Positions 44,122-55,945 of a stretch of DNA of 64,000 bases are shown here, in pieces. The notes under the pieces are model-generated. The model saw only the letters and a list, made by a program, of their open reading frames with translations. It had not been told where the DNA came from and searched no databases. Numbering within the stretch: the stretch's first letter is position 1; each line of letters starts with the position of its first letter. The stretch is taken from contig CM047806.1 in assembly GCA_026214975.1 (NCBI GenBank), positions 6,361,822-6,425,821 on the forward strand. The letters run 5' to 3'. The stretch comes from Gentiana macrophylla (Eukaryota > Streptophyta > Magnoliopsida > Gentianales > Gentianaceae). Position numbers and translations under genes: made by a program.

Positions 44122-44879
44122 CTCCAAATTATGACATGTCTTATCTTATATTACATTACCAAATTCATAGTTGAAAAATGATACAAAGCATAATAAAATT
44201 ACACAAATAATTGCACGATAATGATGATTATTTCTACACTTTGTCCACTTAAGGAAGAAAAAACAAATACTTTTCCTCAAAACAAATACTCAAAACAAAA
44301 CTTAAAACAAAAAAAAATCAAATATACTATACACATGATGAATAACATATATCTTTACATGCATCATTGGTTTTGTGGAAATTATATTGATTGATGATAA
44401 AGGATTATCTAATGGAATGAGATCGATTTTCCCACTTTTACTTTTAGTCGCGCAATAATCAATAATGATGCAGATTATCGTTGTGTCATTCCTCTTCATA
44501 GTTACTTTAAGGGAAGAAAAAAAAAACACATTTACTTTGTCCACTTAAAACAAATACTTTTCCTCAAAACAAATACTTAAAACAAAAAAAAAATCAAATA
44601 TACTATACACATGATGAATAACATATATCTTTACATGCATCTTGTTATTTGCTTTTACTTGGAAACCTGGTTCTGTTTGTTGCCATGCTGTCCAGAACCT
44701 GCAGTTGACATATGTCCATGATCTTTGGAGGGCGCTCCGATGTTTGAATTGATTATCTCAATGGATTATGAGAGTGCATACGAGTTGATGGAAAGATCTT
44801 CCATGCACATTGATGATATATTTGCATTCTATGGGGATCTTGATTCGAGATATACATGAAAGTGCTCGATGGTCTTTCA
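44122..44879. other. AT-rich intergenic sequence with a direct repeat
   Basis: A stretch around AAATCAAATATACTATACAC and TTACATGCATC is duplicated (about 44280-44365 and 44565-44645), along with CAAATACTTTTCCTCAAAAC. No gene. Confidence 0.5.
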
Positions 44880-44884
44880 TTACC

Positions 44885-45400
44885 CAAGTCAAGTGACTCT
44901 AAACCACGGAGTCGCGTTTTGCAATCAGTTGAACGCTCACGCTACGGATTAAAACAATCCGAGGCGGATGTGGTATACCCGCCTAAGTGACTACTTGATT
45001 GGGAAGGGATATAAGAATGATGAACTATGCCCCTGCGTATTCATAAAGAAAACAAGTTCCGGATTTGCAATTGTAGCAGTATATGTCGATGATATGAACA
45101 TAATAGGTACTCTTAATGAAATAAGAGAAACCGCGAGCTATTTGAAATCGAATTTGAGATGAAAGATCTTGGGAAAACTTCGGTTTTGTCTAGGCCTTGA
45201 ACTAGAACACCGAGCTTGTGGAATACTTATCCACCCGATGCGCATATGTCCAAAAGATGCTCGAGGCGATTTAATATGGACAAAGTGCACCCTGTTAGCA
45301 CTCCCATGATCGGTCGAAGTTTGGACATAAAGAAATTTATTCGAGGGAAACGATGGTTTCGAAGAGAATATTTAGCTTGCATTTGGTTTTCAAGGTGACA
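44885..45400 (+). pseudogene. Ty1/Copia reverse transcriptase fragment
   Basis: The frames read SRYGLKQSGRMWYTRLSDYLI, VFIKKTSSGFAIVAVYVDDM (the YVDD catalytic motif), then a frame change to LGKLRFCLGLELEHRACGI and a VHPVSTPMIGRSL end. This is the RVT_2 palm region of a Copia polyprotein, plus strand. At least two frameshifts and stops are present, and no LTR or integrase is attached. It is a different lineage from the 47.8-55 kb element. Confidence 0.85.
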
Positions 45401-45699
45401 ACACAAAAGGATTAAAAGAAAAAGGAAAAGAAAAGGAAAAGGATTAATTGGATTTAATTAATAAGGAATAATTAGATTTTAATTGGGATTATAAAGAAAA
45501 ACTAATCCTTTAAATTTAACCTAGTTGTTATTTTACGCACAAGGGGAAAAGAGAAATAATCAAGAAAGAGGCGCAAGTTTTGGAGAAAAAAAGAAGAGGA
45601 TTTTTCCAATTTTGAAGCTAAACCGTTGCTCTTTTTTTAAAAGAGACATCTCAAGAGAGAGAAAGGATCACCATGAGAAGAGGGATCGTTTTGATATCA

Positions 45700-47431
45700 A
45701 CAATCCTTAAATCCGTTAACGTAAGTTTTCCTCATCGTTCTTGATATTAGGGTTTGTTCATCATCGTTGTTAAGCTGCGTTTTTTCTGAGTTTAAACATC
45801 GTAGTGATCGTCTTTGGATTGATCGTTTATAGGTTTGGAGTTAAAGGTTAAACTTTTGACGGGTTGAAGCTTTGGATCGTTGTACCACGCAAATTAAGGT
45901 AACGTGGTGTTCTTATCGTATGATTAAGGTGTCATAAAGTTGTAGAGCAATTTGTATGTTTATTTTCATGGTTTTGAATCTGTTTTGGTTGGAGTTTGGG
46001 TTGGATTTGGGTTGGAAATCGCGTTTGTGATTGCAGATTTTCAGGTAAATCTAGCGAGCGGCGCGTCTGCGTAGAGGCGACGGGCGTCTGAGGTGGCGGC
46101 AGCTCAGACGAGCGTTTGGGGTATTTCAGACGGGCGTTTGAGGGGTCAGTTTAGATACAGGATGTGGCTGAATTTCACGGACGGGCGTCTGGGTGTTGGT
46201 GGACGCACGTCCGAGTCAGACGGGCGTTCACTGGGGGTCAAACGGACGTTTGACCTGTTTATTCTGTTTTTCACTGTTTTTCGTGTCAGCTTGGTTTCCG
46301 GCTTCATAATCATGTTTTACTGCTTACCCTTGTGTGACAAAGCCTTGAATTAGCTTTTGATGCGTTTAGTTTCGGCACCATATGGATTCCCTAAAAAGAT
46401 GAAGAGTGGGACCGTCGAAAGCTTTGGATTTTCCTTGTGCTTCGATAAGCTAGGGTTTATCGATGTATGTGTATGTGCTAGGTTGTGTTAGAGTCTAGTG
46501 GTCTTAAGAAGAGGGAGTAGACTGTTAGGTGAGCCTTTTATGTGAATCAACTTAGGTGGCTAGTTAAACATCTAATCAAACGTATGTGCTAGATTAATAA
46601 TCTTAAACATCATGCAATACAATATCGCGATGTGTTCTCCGACCAGACAAAGTAAGACTGTACCCACGCCGGTCAATCGATTGCTAGATAAAGCGTCTGG
46701 TACATTCTGCCGGTTATCACACTATCGGGACTCAGATATTCCCGGGGCTACTATAGCGTGTCTCTAAGTAGGTTGCACCCAGTTGTCCTAGTAAGGCGTA
46801 GTGCCCTTGTTATTCATGATGTAACAAACTTGAGCTAAGCTAGATAACTTTGGAACCTCATGTTATGCTATGAACATAATGTGATAGTTAGCTAGGGTTA
46901 ATAACGGAATGAATTAATAAAAGACGGTGTTGCTTTTATTTCGTTATGAGACCGACGTTGTGCGATCTTCTACGCGTTACTAAGTACTTATGTACTTACC
47001 CCGTTACTTTTTGTTTGTCTTTCTCTTTCCCCAAAGAAGATGAACAGGTTGCTAATGTTGATGAGTTCTTTGACGAGGACGTGTGAGACGGAGCTCTTGA
47101 AGACTTAGTTCTTTTAGTTTTGATTCTTTCAATAATGTTGTTGATTTAGTTTCAAACAATGTTGTCATTCTTTTGGATTAGTTCCGTTTAAGTTTCTTTC
47201 GGATTTGAATGTTGGTTGGTTTAGTATTCTTTATTGGATCTAGTTTTACAGCATTGAAAACCGTGTGTTCGATCTTTTGTTTTTTTTTCCCGAGTCGTTT
47301 TATCTTCCGCGTCGTTTTAGTTCTGATGTGTGACGTAAGGCTTACATATATTATTGAATTTTTATTTGATAATATTTGTGCCGAGCGCTTTTTCCGGATA
47401 AGGGCTCGGTGTCCGGGAACGGGGCGTTACA
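45700..47431 (-). mobile_element. Gypsy-like LTR (minus strand), far end unresolved
   Basis: On the minus strand the sequence at 47431 starts TGTAACGCCCCGTTCCC, the usual opening of a long Gypsy LTR in plants. Towards lower coordinates there is non-coding, moderately GC-rich sequence with GACGGGCGT repeats (46080-46250) and no ORF above 120 codons. The other LTR end and a target duplication were not found. Confidence 0.45.
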
Positions 47432-47814
47432 GTAACCGTCTCGCGATTTCGGTGAAGGAAGGGCGTCCCGCAGGATCTGGAGACCAGCACTGCTCCATTA
47501 GCAATCTCCAATCAGGATCACAGGTGCGTCTAAATGTCAAGTTACTCATCTCCCCCAGTTGTTGATGGTGCTTAGCTGGATGAAGTTAGATGTCATGTGA
47601 CAGTTAGTTTAGGCAATTAGTTAGTTGTGAAAATTAGTTAGTTAGTTAGATATGCAATGTAACTGCTGCTAGCTACTATGGAGACTATAGCAGGTCACAG
47701 GATATGTGCCTTTACTTCCACCCAATTTGTGTTATCCAAGAGATCGTTGGGCCTCCGTATTGGCTTTGTATGCTTTTTATTTGCTTTTGTGTGCCATGTT
47801 AATAGGCTCACAGT
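47432..47814. other. Sequence between the Gypsy-like LTR and the Copia element
   Basis: No gene is seen. TTAGTTAG repeats lie around 47605-47650. Confidence 0.4.
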
Positions 47815-48146
47815 TGAAAGTTTTCTGACTTATTTTTCCTTGTTTTTGATCAATACAATGCTTGTCTTTAAATACAACCTAAACCCTAGAGTAGTTACTT
47901 GACCTTTCCTAAATTGCCCTTCAGCGCATTTTTTGATAATGAAACATAATAAACCTTTTTATCATTACATAAAAGAATAAATAGCTATTGGACTCTTAAC
48001 CACCAATATCCCATGTGATCAAATCACTCCTTATCTCTCCAATCTCCTTATCTCTCCTTGATCACATTAAAGATCCAATTGATTTACTTTGAATGATTTG
48101 CGTGTTGCTGCTGATTTGCTGATGTGGCATGGCATGGCTATTAATA
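47815..48146 (-). repeat. Copia 3' LTR
   Basis: Direct copy of 54634-54965. On the minus strand it starts TATTAATAGCC directly after the polypurine tract and ends GAAAACTTTCA. The expected TG start is TA in both copies. Confidence 0.92.
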
Positions 48147-48160
48147 CTCCCCCTCAAACG
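48147..48160 (-). other. Copia polypurine tract
   Basis: On the minus strand TTTGAGGGGGAG abuts the 3' LTR, the standard plus-strand primer of plant Copia elements. Confidence 0.85.
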
Positions 48161-50301
48161 AGGCTGGGACTGGGGAGCAGGCCGAGTTTGTTGCGGAGAC
48201 TGACGAACAAGTACTTTGGTAAAGACTTAGTGAACATATCAGCCAGCTGATCTTGTGCGGGGACATGTCTGGTGATCAAGAGCTTCCTAGCTACCTGTTC
48301 TCGTACGTAATGAAAATCAAGTTCAATATGTTTGCTGCGGGCATGGAAAACTGGGTTTATGGTCATGTATAAGGCACTGAGATTATCATAGAGCAATGTA
48401 GGAGTGTGCGGAAGAGAGACGTGCAGTTCCTGCAAGAGAGAGGTAATCCAAGTAATTTCAGCGGCGGTATGGGCCATAGCTCTATATTCAGCTTCAGTGC
48501 TGGATCTGGAAACCGTGGGTTGTTTCTTCGAGCACCATGATATGAGATTTGGACCAAGAAACGTACAATAACCCGTGACCGAGCGTCGAGTGGTCGGGCA
48601 ACCTGCCCAATCAGCATCTGAGAAAGCATAGAGAGGAAGTTGAGACGTGAATTGAAGAGAGACACCAAGTTGCAGGGTGGACTTCACATAGCGGCGTTGA
48701 ACTTGCTGCATATGAAATTGAGAGGGGTTTTGCATGAACTGAGAGAGATGATTGACGGCATAGGCGATATCTGGCCGAGTAAATGTCAAGTACTGGAGAG
48801 CACCAATTAGGCTGCGGTAAAATGTTGCATCGGCGGGAGAGGAAGTGAGTGGAACGAGGGGTTTGGTAGCCATTGGAGTGTTGGCGGGCTTGCAATCTTG
48901 CATGGCGGCTCGGCAAGCACTCCAGTCGATGGGAATCAAAAGCTGTAAGCCTGTCTTAGGTCTAATCAGCCATGAGGGGTGGAGAATAGTCGTGGCATAA
49001 TGAGACTGATGGAGAAGCATGCCTTTGGACGTCTGTTGAATCTGTACGCCCAAAAAATGATGAATTGTGCCTAGATCCTTCATGGCGAACTCTGCATGTA
49101 ACACCTTGATGAACGAGCTCAACAAGTGCGGATTGGAACTTGTGACAAGCATATCATCCACATACAAGAGAAGTACTAGAGTACTTTGATTAGCATGATA
49201 GTAAAATAATGAAGGGTCAGAGAGGCTACAAGTAAAACCGAATGAAAGCAAAAAAGCACTAAACCGGTCAAACCAAGCACGAGGAGCTTGCTTTAACCCG
49301 TAGAGTGCTTTACGAAGCTTGCAAACATGTTGAGGGAAAGTAGGGTCAGACATACCTGGGGGTTGATCCATATACAATGTTTCTGAAATATTGCCATGTA
49401 GAAAAGCATTTTTGACGTCCAATTGTTGAACAGACCAATTCCTATACAATGCAAGTGAGAGGACAATGCGGATTGTGCTTGGTTTAACAACCGGCGAATA
49501 AGTTTCAACATAATCTAGACCATCTACCTGGGCATAGCCTTTAGCGACTAACCGAGCTTTGAGCCGATCTAGAGTCCCATCGGCTTTGAGTTTAGCTTTG
49601 AAAACCCAATTGGAACCGATGACATGCATATTCGAAGTTCTGGGAACCAAAGTCCACGTGTTATTATCATTTAGTGCTTGTAGTTCATCTAACACGGCTG
49701 CCCTCCAACCCTCATGTTTTAAAGCACTCTTCACAGTTTTGGGTTCGGTGGGGATCGCAGCATAAGAGGCGGATAGAGCATATTTAGGATTGGGTATAAA
49801 GATACCTCGTTGGGCTTGAGTGATGGGAGGGAGGAGAGGAGGTGGGAGGCATCGGGAATCGATGGGGGGACATCGGAGAACCGTCGGGAAGAGACGACCC
49901 GGGTTATGGGCATGGGGCATTAGGGAGGTATCATCGGAAAAGCGAGATCGGGGATTTGTTGGAGGCGGATGAAGGTTGACGAGCTGGAGACTCGTGGAGA
50001 GGCCGATATGGAGACTCGGGGAGAGACCGAGATGGGGATGTGGGAGGAGACTGATTATTATACTCAGATGAGACGGTAATGGAGGTAGTAGGAGAGGGTG
50101 GATGAAGAGGAGGAGTAAGCGGCTGAGCAAGCACATCGGCGATGGGTGGTGGTGGGGGAGAGTCTTCAGCATGAATGGGAGAAGGGGACGATGATGGATG
50201 TGATGTCGAGGGGAGCAGCCAGGAGTCGAAGATATTTAGGACATAGGGCCGATTTATCGAGTTCATGGTCTTGTAAGGCATCAAGGTCTCATCAAAAACG
50301 A
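48154..50301 (-). pseudogene. Copia pol: reverse transcriptase and RNase H
   Basis: The 672-codon frame (50172-48154) contains an RVT_2 domain: NTWTLVPR, WVFKAKLKADGTLDRLKARL, ETYSPVVKP, QLDVKNAFLHG, YGLKQAPRAW and the catalytic YVDDM. RNase H follows: FSDADWAGC, RSSTEAEYRAM, LYDN and ARSKHIELDFHYVRE, ending near LRNKLGL. The proline-rich linker just upstream (HVVFDETLMPYKT to about 49930) lies in another frame, so one frameshift separates it. About 24 extra residues sit in frame between YATTIL and RAAMQDCKP, a region that is normally continuous. RT and RNase H are otherwise uninterrupted, which suggests a young element. Confidence 0.9.
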
Positions 50302-50306
50302 CATGG

Positions 50307-50999
50307 TGATATACTACTTTTATATGATTAAATATACGTTATATTATTATGTTTTATCAACGAATTCTATATAAAATATATGAAATTATGGTATAAATAG
50401 TAGGAAATGTTAATCCTTATAATTTAGAGTAGTTAGTAGTAATAATAGTAAAAAGTTGTAATTTTGTACCGATTTTAGTAAATCGGAGTGTCGTGTCAGA
50501 TTTACGTGGGTATTTGTGGTATTTTATTGCAGATTTATAAACCGAGACCCCGAGAATCGACATATTGAAGTTTAATCATATCTCTGGAATGATTTAGAGA
50601 GTACCACGAGCTTAAATGGTCAATTGAATAGCTTAAGTGGTCAAGTGGCCAATCAATTTGGTTAAGTGGTAATCGAGAAATGTCTTCGATAAACGAATGG
50701 CTCATCAAAACGACGTTATATAAAGAAGAGTTCTTCACGAAAGTTGTAGATTTCCCCGAGAGCTTTCCGATGCCGCTTGAATCATGATTTTTGGAGGTCC
50801 ATAACTCGAGATATGAATTTTAGAAGTTTAATAATTATATATAATTATAATTATATATCACCGCACTTGCTGATTGCAATCAGGAGGTGGAAGTAATCAT
50901 TAGTCCGGACCGATCCGGCTTGATCTCAGACCGGTCCGGCCCAAGAACCTTTGTCTATAAAAGGAGCTCATTTGCAAAGCAGAAGCTTGAGTGTACCAA

Positions 51000-51089
<90 letters not shown>

Positions 51090-52371
51090 TCTCCTCTTTG
51101 TTTTTTTTTATTTTAGTAGTTTGTAAATAGGCCTTAAGCCAAAAATAATAATCTCGTAGTATCGTTGTAATGCTCGGGAAATTATCAGAAGTTCAGTGTT
51201 GTTGAAATCGTTGTAATGTCCGGAAGAATACAACTCTGATTCAGCATTTGTAATCGGGTAACTTTTCTTAAGTATTTATGTTTGTTTTTATCTTTTTCGT
51301 TGTTATAATGTTTTTAGGCTAACTCTAATAACTAGCCAAAGTTATGTAATCTTTTTATTTCGATCTTTTTGGTAAAGGAATGCTGTCTAATTAAATTGAT
51401 TAAAATTGAGTTAATTGAATCTTTTTCTATTCTGTAACGTATTGATAATATTCGGGCTGACGTAATTAACCAAGATGAATCGCACCATATAACTTAACGA
51501 TGAACTGACCAGAGAAGTTAGGATATGAGATAAAAGATAGAAAAACCGGAGGGTAAAATTGGCCGTGCGAAAGCGTGACAACGGAATCCTATTTCCTACC
51601 CGGGGGCAGATTTGTCTTGGGAAAGATTAATCTTATTAAAATTGTGCTCGAGATCGTAATAATGTTAAAATCAACGGTTTAATTGAAACTAACACCGGAA
51701 AGTTAAATCGATCCGCCTGACAACCGGAGCCTTTTGAATAACATCGGCCGTCGACAAAGCGGAATAACCTCTTTTATCCGGGGTAGATTTGTACTTGGTA
51801 CCTGTTCAGACTAACTGAGATTAGCATGGGGCAGTTGTGGAGATTGAACTGATGACAATGACATATGACAATTTCATACGCTCGTGTGAGGAGGAATTGT
51901 TAACCTCAGGAGTGCACCGTTTCATTTACTCAATTGGACCTAAAATAAAAGGAAAGATCGAGCACATTCCGTTTACTTGAAAAGATCGTATAAATCAATT
52001 ATATAAACTTTGGCTAGTTCTATAAACTTATCTGTCTAGTTCTATAAATATATTGGTATCTATATATTTATATCTATATATATATTTTACAATCTATGTA
52101 CATTTATATATATTTATATATCTATATATATTATATTAGAATAACTTTTAAATTACGCATTTATTTTATGTTGACTAGAATAGTAGTGATCTGTGTTATA
52201 AAATTGCAGTTTAGATCGAGTTAATAACAGCTCTTTGGTGTTTAACCACACTTAGAAGAATTACCAAGTTCCCTGAGGATTCGACACTCTGACTCACCAT
52301 ACTAGCACTACAGTTTGACCCGATACACTGTCGGTTAAGGACTGGTTTAGCAATAGAAAAGGCAGCTGTCA
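50307..52371 (+). mobile_element. 2.07-kb solo LTR inserted in the Copia element
   Basis: It starts TGATATACTAC and ends GGCAGCTGTCA (TG..CA), with perfect 5-bp CATGG repeats at 50302-50306 and 52372-52376. CTATAAAAGGAGC near 50956 is a TATA box on the plus strand. A long TA microsatellite (51001-51088) follows. There is no coding region. It interrupts the Copia polyprotein between FLSRHV and VFDET. Length and content fit a Gypsy-type LTR, but the lineage is not established. Confidence 0.87.
51001..51088. repeat. (TA)n microsatellite inside the solo LTR
   Basis: An almost pure TA tract of about 85 bp just after the expected transcript start. Confidence 0.97.
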
Positions 52372-53810
52372 CATGGCGGGATAGAAAGAATTTTCTGGTG
52401 GTGGGATGAAAACACTTGTAACCTTTGTGATTGTTGCTATAACCTACAAACACACGAGGGAGGGTTTTTGGATCAAACTTATGTTTCTTAGTATCCCAGA
52501 GGTAAGGATAGCACTTAGAGCCAAAAATACGGAGGTTGGTATAGTCAGGGTGCTTGTTATGGAGGAGATAGTAAGGAGACTCAGTTTTGTTTGTGAGAGA
52601 AGGTACCCGATTAATGACATACACGGCTGTGGAAAAAGCTTCTACCCATAAAAATAACGCGGTTCTACTATGAAAGAGCAGGGTAAGACCAAGTTCTAAG
52701 ATAGTTCTGTGCCTTCTCTCAACTGTGCCATTCTGTTGTGGTGTGTGGGGACAGGTGATTAAGTGTGTGATGCCTTGGTTTAACAAATGCTCTGTGAGGG
52801 GAGTGTTGACAAATTCTCCCCCTCCATCCGTATGGAACTGCTTAATGGTTTTATTGAACTGATTTTTTGCATATTTTTCAAAATAAAGAAAAACATTATA
52901 TACATCAGATTTATTTTTTAAATGAACAAACCATATGTACTTAGAAAAATCATCAACAAAGCTGACATCATAATTAAACCTGCCAATGGATTCAACAGGA
53001 GCTGGACCCCAGAGGTCACAATGTATCAAATCAAAAATAGCAGTAGAAACATGTTTAGAATGAGAAAAAGGAAGCTTTGAAAGTTTGCCTAACTGGCAAC
53101 TTTCGCATAAGTGCTCTTGTTTATTTGTGCCTAAAAATTCAATAAGACCATTATTTTTTAAAGCAGTAATAGTGGGAAACTGAATATGCCCTAATCTTTG
53201 GTGCCAAACTTCAGAGGTGGCAGATTTTGAGTTGTGTGCCGCAAGTGCGTGATGAACACTGGGAATGGTATATAAATCCCTTCTACATTCTCCTATCAGC
53301 AAAATCTTGTTGGTTTTGTTGTCCTTAAGAATAAAACCAATATTAGTGAATAAACAATGAGCATTAAATTGATAAGTAAGTTTCCGAATAGATATGAGAT
53401 TTTTGGTCATTTGAGGAACTAACAGAACATCAGAAATAACAACTAATTCATTATTATACTGTATATGAATGTCACCAATGCCTGTTATAGGAAGTGCTGT
53501 GCCATTACCAATAAACACGTGTGCAGCTGTGGTATAATTACGAAGATTATGAAGGATGCGTGTGTTATCTGTCATGTGATTTGTGGCACCAGTGTCCATC
53601 AGCCATTCTGTATCAGCGATGGCGTTATCCAAGGTGAGTGCTGTCAGAGCTTGGGGAAGAACTTCATCCTTTGCCTTATTATTCCACCAACAAATCTTGT
53701 TGATGTGTCCTTGGACGCCACAGAATTCACACGTCTGATCCCTGTATTGATCACGTTCAGCACGGCTCATACGCTTAAACACCTTCTTGGATTGATCAGA
53801 TGAAAAGACG
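52372..53810 (-). pseudogene. Copia pol: zinc knuckle, protease and integrase
   Basis: The frame read from 53782 carries, in order: a CCHC knuckle (CEFCGVQGHINKIC), an aspartic protease site (WLMDTGATNHMT), a GAG-pre-integrase HHCC-type segment (VWHQRLGH ... CESCQLGK), the integrase core (DLIHCDLWGP, FVDDFSKYIW, FHTDGGGEF, TPQQNGTVERRHRTI) and a C-terminal FLSRHV stretch. The three acidic core residues are present. The ORF appears to run on to 52211, but its last 50 or so residues come from the inserted solo LTR. A frameshift near 53810 separates it from gag. Confidence 0.92.
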
Positions 53811-54560
53811 CCGACTTCTGGATTTCTTGTGCTCGAAAACCTCTTCCTGAAGAATTGAACCTGGGCTGAGAATCATTCCTTTGAGCAGGTTTTTGTCCAT
53901 AAAAAGCAAGATGGGAATTATCAGGGTCCTTAGCTGCAAACCATGAACGCCTTTGATCGAGATTTTGTAGGTGACCAACGAGTTCCTCATAGCTTGGTTT
54001 GTGCATCAACATAGTTGTCGTGAAGGTCTCATATTGAGGACCTAGACTTGTTAACAAAAAATAAACTTTCTCATTGTCAGGTAAAGGCTTACCAATTGCG
54101 GCCGGTACATCACGAGACTTTTAAAATAGTGAATGTGATCTGCAACTGATTTTGAGTCATCCTTTCTCATGTGGGTAATTTGCTGCTTTAGATTAAATTC
54201 CCGTTCTTGAGAATCTTGTGCATAGGCTCTCTTGAGAGCATCCCAGACAGCTTTGGATGTATCCAGACCAATTACGAGACTCAGCGATTCTTTAGAAAGA
54301 GAGCCGATCATCTGAGTTCTGAGTAGACGATCGGCTTTCTTCCATGTCGTGTAGTCGGGGTTGGTTACCGGTGGAGCAGTGGTGTCTGTTGCAGGCACGG
54401 TTTTGCTTGGAGCCGAATCCTCTCCAGTTAGATGTCCAAGAACATCCTGACTATCTGCAAAAGCAATCGCTTGTTCCCTCCATATGGGGTAATTTTTGGA
54501 GGTTAGCTTGAGCGAGATAATGTTGTTTACATGAATTGATGTGGTAGACATGATTAACAA
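53767..54560 (-). pseudogene. Copia gag (UBN2 type), frameshifted
   Basis: The first frame (54560-54051) reads SIHVNNIISLKLTSKNYPIW, VWDALKRAYAQDSQERE and MRKDDSKSVADHI, the UBN2/gag-polypeptide pattern. A frameshift near 54115 moves the frame to 54057-53767, which continues with LTSLGPQYETFTTTML and a basic Gly/Arg tail before the zinc knuckle. The Met at codon 4 (MSTTS) is the more usual Copia gag start. Two breaks make it non-functional. Confidence 0.9.
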
Positions 54561-54591
54561 GAATGTGTAATGTGGTGATCAGACACCAGTT

Positions 54592-54604
54592 GGCTCTGCT
54601 ACCA
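54592..54604 (-). other. Copia primer-binding site
   Basis: On the minus strand TGGTAGCAGAGCC, one change from the usual initiator-Met tRNA complement TGGTATCAGAGC. It lies about 29 nt inside the 5' LTR. Confidence 0.88.
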
Positions 54605-54633
54605 TGAAGAAAAAAATAGAAGGGAATTGTGTA

Positions 54634-54965
54634 TGAAAGTTTTCTTACTTATTTTTCCTTGTTTTTGATCAATACAATGCTTGCCTTTAAATACAACCTA
54701 AACCCTAGAGTAGAACCTTGACCTTTCCTAAATTGCCCTTCAGCGCATTTTTTGATAATGAAACATAATAAACCTTTTTATCATTACATAAAAGAATAAA
54801 TAGCTATTGGACTCTTAACCACCAATATCCAATGTGATCAAATCACTCCTTATCTCTCCAATCTCCTTATCTCTCCTTGATCACATTAAAGATCCAATTG
54901 ATTTACTTTGAATGATTTGCGTGTTGCTGCTGATTTGCTGATGTGACATGGCATGGCTGTTAATA
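54634..54965 (-). repeat. Copia 5' LTR
   Basis: 332 bp, the same length as the 3' LTR. On the minus strand a TTGTATTTAAAGG TATA-like box lies in its second half. Confidence 0.92.
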
Positions 54966-55445
54966 GAAGGGACGTGTTGATGTGTGTTATTTTTAATAAA
55001 TGTCTAAATTAATCACATTAATAACAAAATTAGCACCAAATGGGCACCAAATATCTAAGAAAGTTGAGGTAATAGGATGAAGTTCAAAGAGAAAATATGT
55101 TAAGAGAATTTCCTGGAAGAGAACTGTGTGAATGCAGAATGAAAATTTACAACCAAACTGACGTATGCAATACGAGATTGAATTACATTGGTTATTGTTT
55201 ACAACTTCCTGGATGACATCTTGTCACTTCAGAAACCAAAATCAAGAGATACGCTAGACTAGTCAGCGAATGTTTATTTGCATTAATTTTGGGTTAGCCC
55301 TTTTAATCCATGTGAGGACGGCGGTCCTACTAGTTGACCGGACCCTTTATCACTTATTTAGGCCGTTACAATTAATACATGTTTTCCTTAATTAATGACA
55401 ACTTGAATGACATAAAATCTTACTTTTACATGTTAAGATATCATG
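54966..55445. other. Intergenic sequence
   Basis: AT-rich sequence without gene or named repeat. Confidence 0.5.
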
Positions 55446-55453
55446 AAAACGTT

Positions 55454-55937
55454 CAGGGCCGGCCCACCCATCAGGCGGGCCAGACAACCGCCGAAGACCC
55501 ACCAATGGGACGAGGCTCCAAAGACATGTTTTAATTATAAAAAAAAAATTATAGACCAAATCCCAATTATTAAACCGAATATAATGTGTTTACGAAAAAA
55601 ATTATCAAAACAGTTATTAGACGGTGATATACTTGAAAAAATGTTAAGGCCCAATGGCCCAAAAAGCTAAAATAATCTCAGGCAACCCAACTATAATATG
55701 ATGTGTCTACATATAAATTTGAATTTTGTTTTTAAATATGCTAAAAAGAAATGTCAAATTATTAATTTGTAGGTATGTTTTGTGGGTATCAATGAATTTG
55801 ACATTTTTTTCTACAGATGTTAAAAGCGTGATGTTAAAGTAATATTATTTTTTTGACAAGAAAAAAAACACCTTCAAACTTAAAAAACCCCTTCAACAAA
55901 GTCGCCGAAGGCCTCGAAATTTCAAGGCTGAACCCTG
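55454..55937. mobile_element. Non-autonomous hAT-like element, CAGGGCCGGCCC start
   Basis: It begins CAGGGCCGGCCCACCC and ends GGCTGAACCCTG, imperfect CAGGG..CCCTG termini. Flanks AAAACGTT (55446-55453) and AAAACATT (55938-55945) are an 8-bp duplication with one mismatch. The AT-rich core has GGCCCAATGGCCC and no transposase. Confidence 0.68.
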
Positions 55938-55945
55938 AAAACATT

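Larger units (their letters stand above)
47815..54965 (-). mobile_element. Ty1/Copia retrotransposon, near full-length, minus strand
   Basis: Two 332-bp LTRs (47815-48146 and 54634-54965) enclose, in minus-strand order: primer-binding site, gag, zinc knuckle, protease, integrase, RT and RNase H, then a polypurine tract. That order (integrase before RT) defines Copia. It is broken by frameshifts in gag, at the gag/protease join and near 49930, and by a solo LTR at 50307-52371. The LTRs differ at about eight positions by eye. Flanking 5-bp sequences do not match, so target duplication is lost or the ends have recombined. Confidence 0.92.

Noticed and set aside
43840..44127. Gly/Thr and Arg/Asp-rich ORFs on both strands
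   Set aside because: Mirror translations of GC-rich subterminal repeats in the TIR element.
49559..50331. Plus-strand ORFs antisense to Copia pol
   Set aside because: Shadows of the minus-strand polyprotein.
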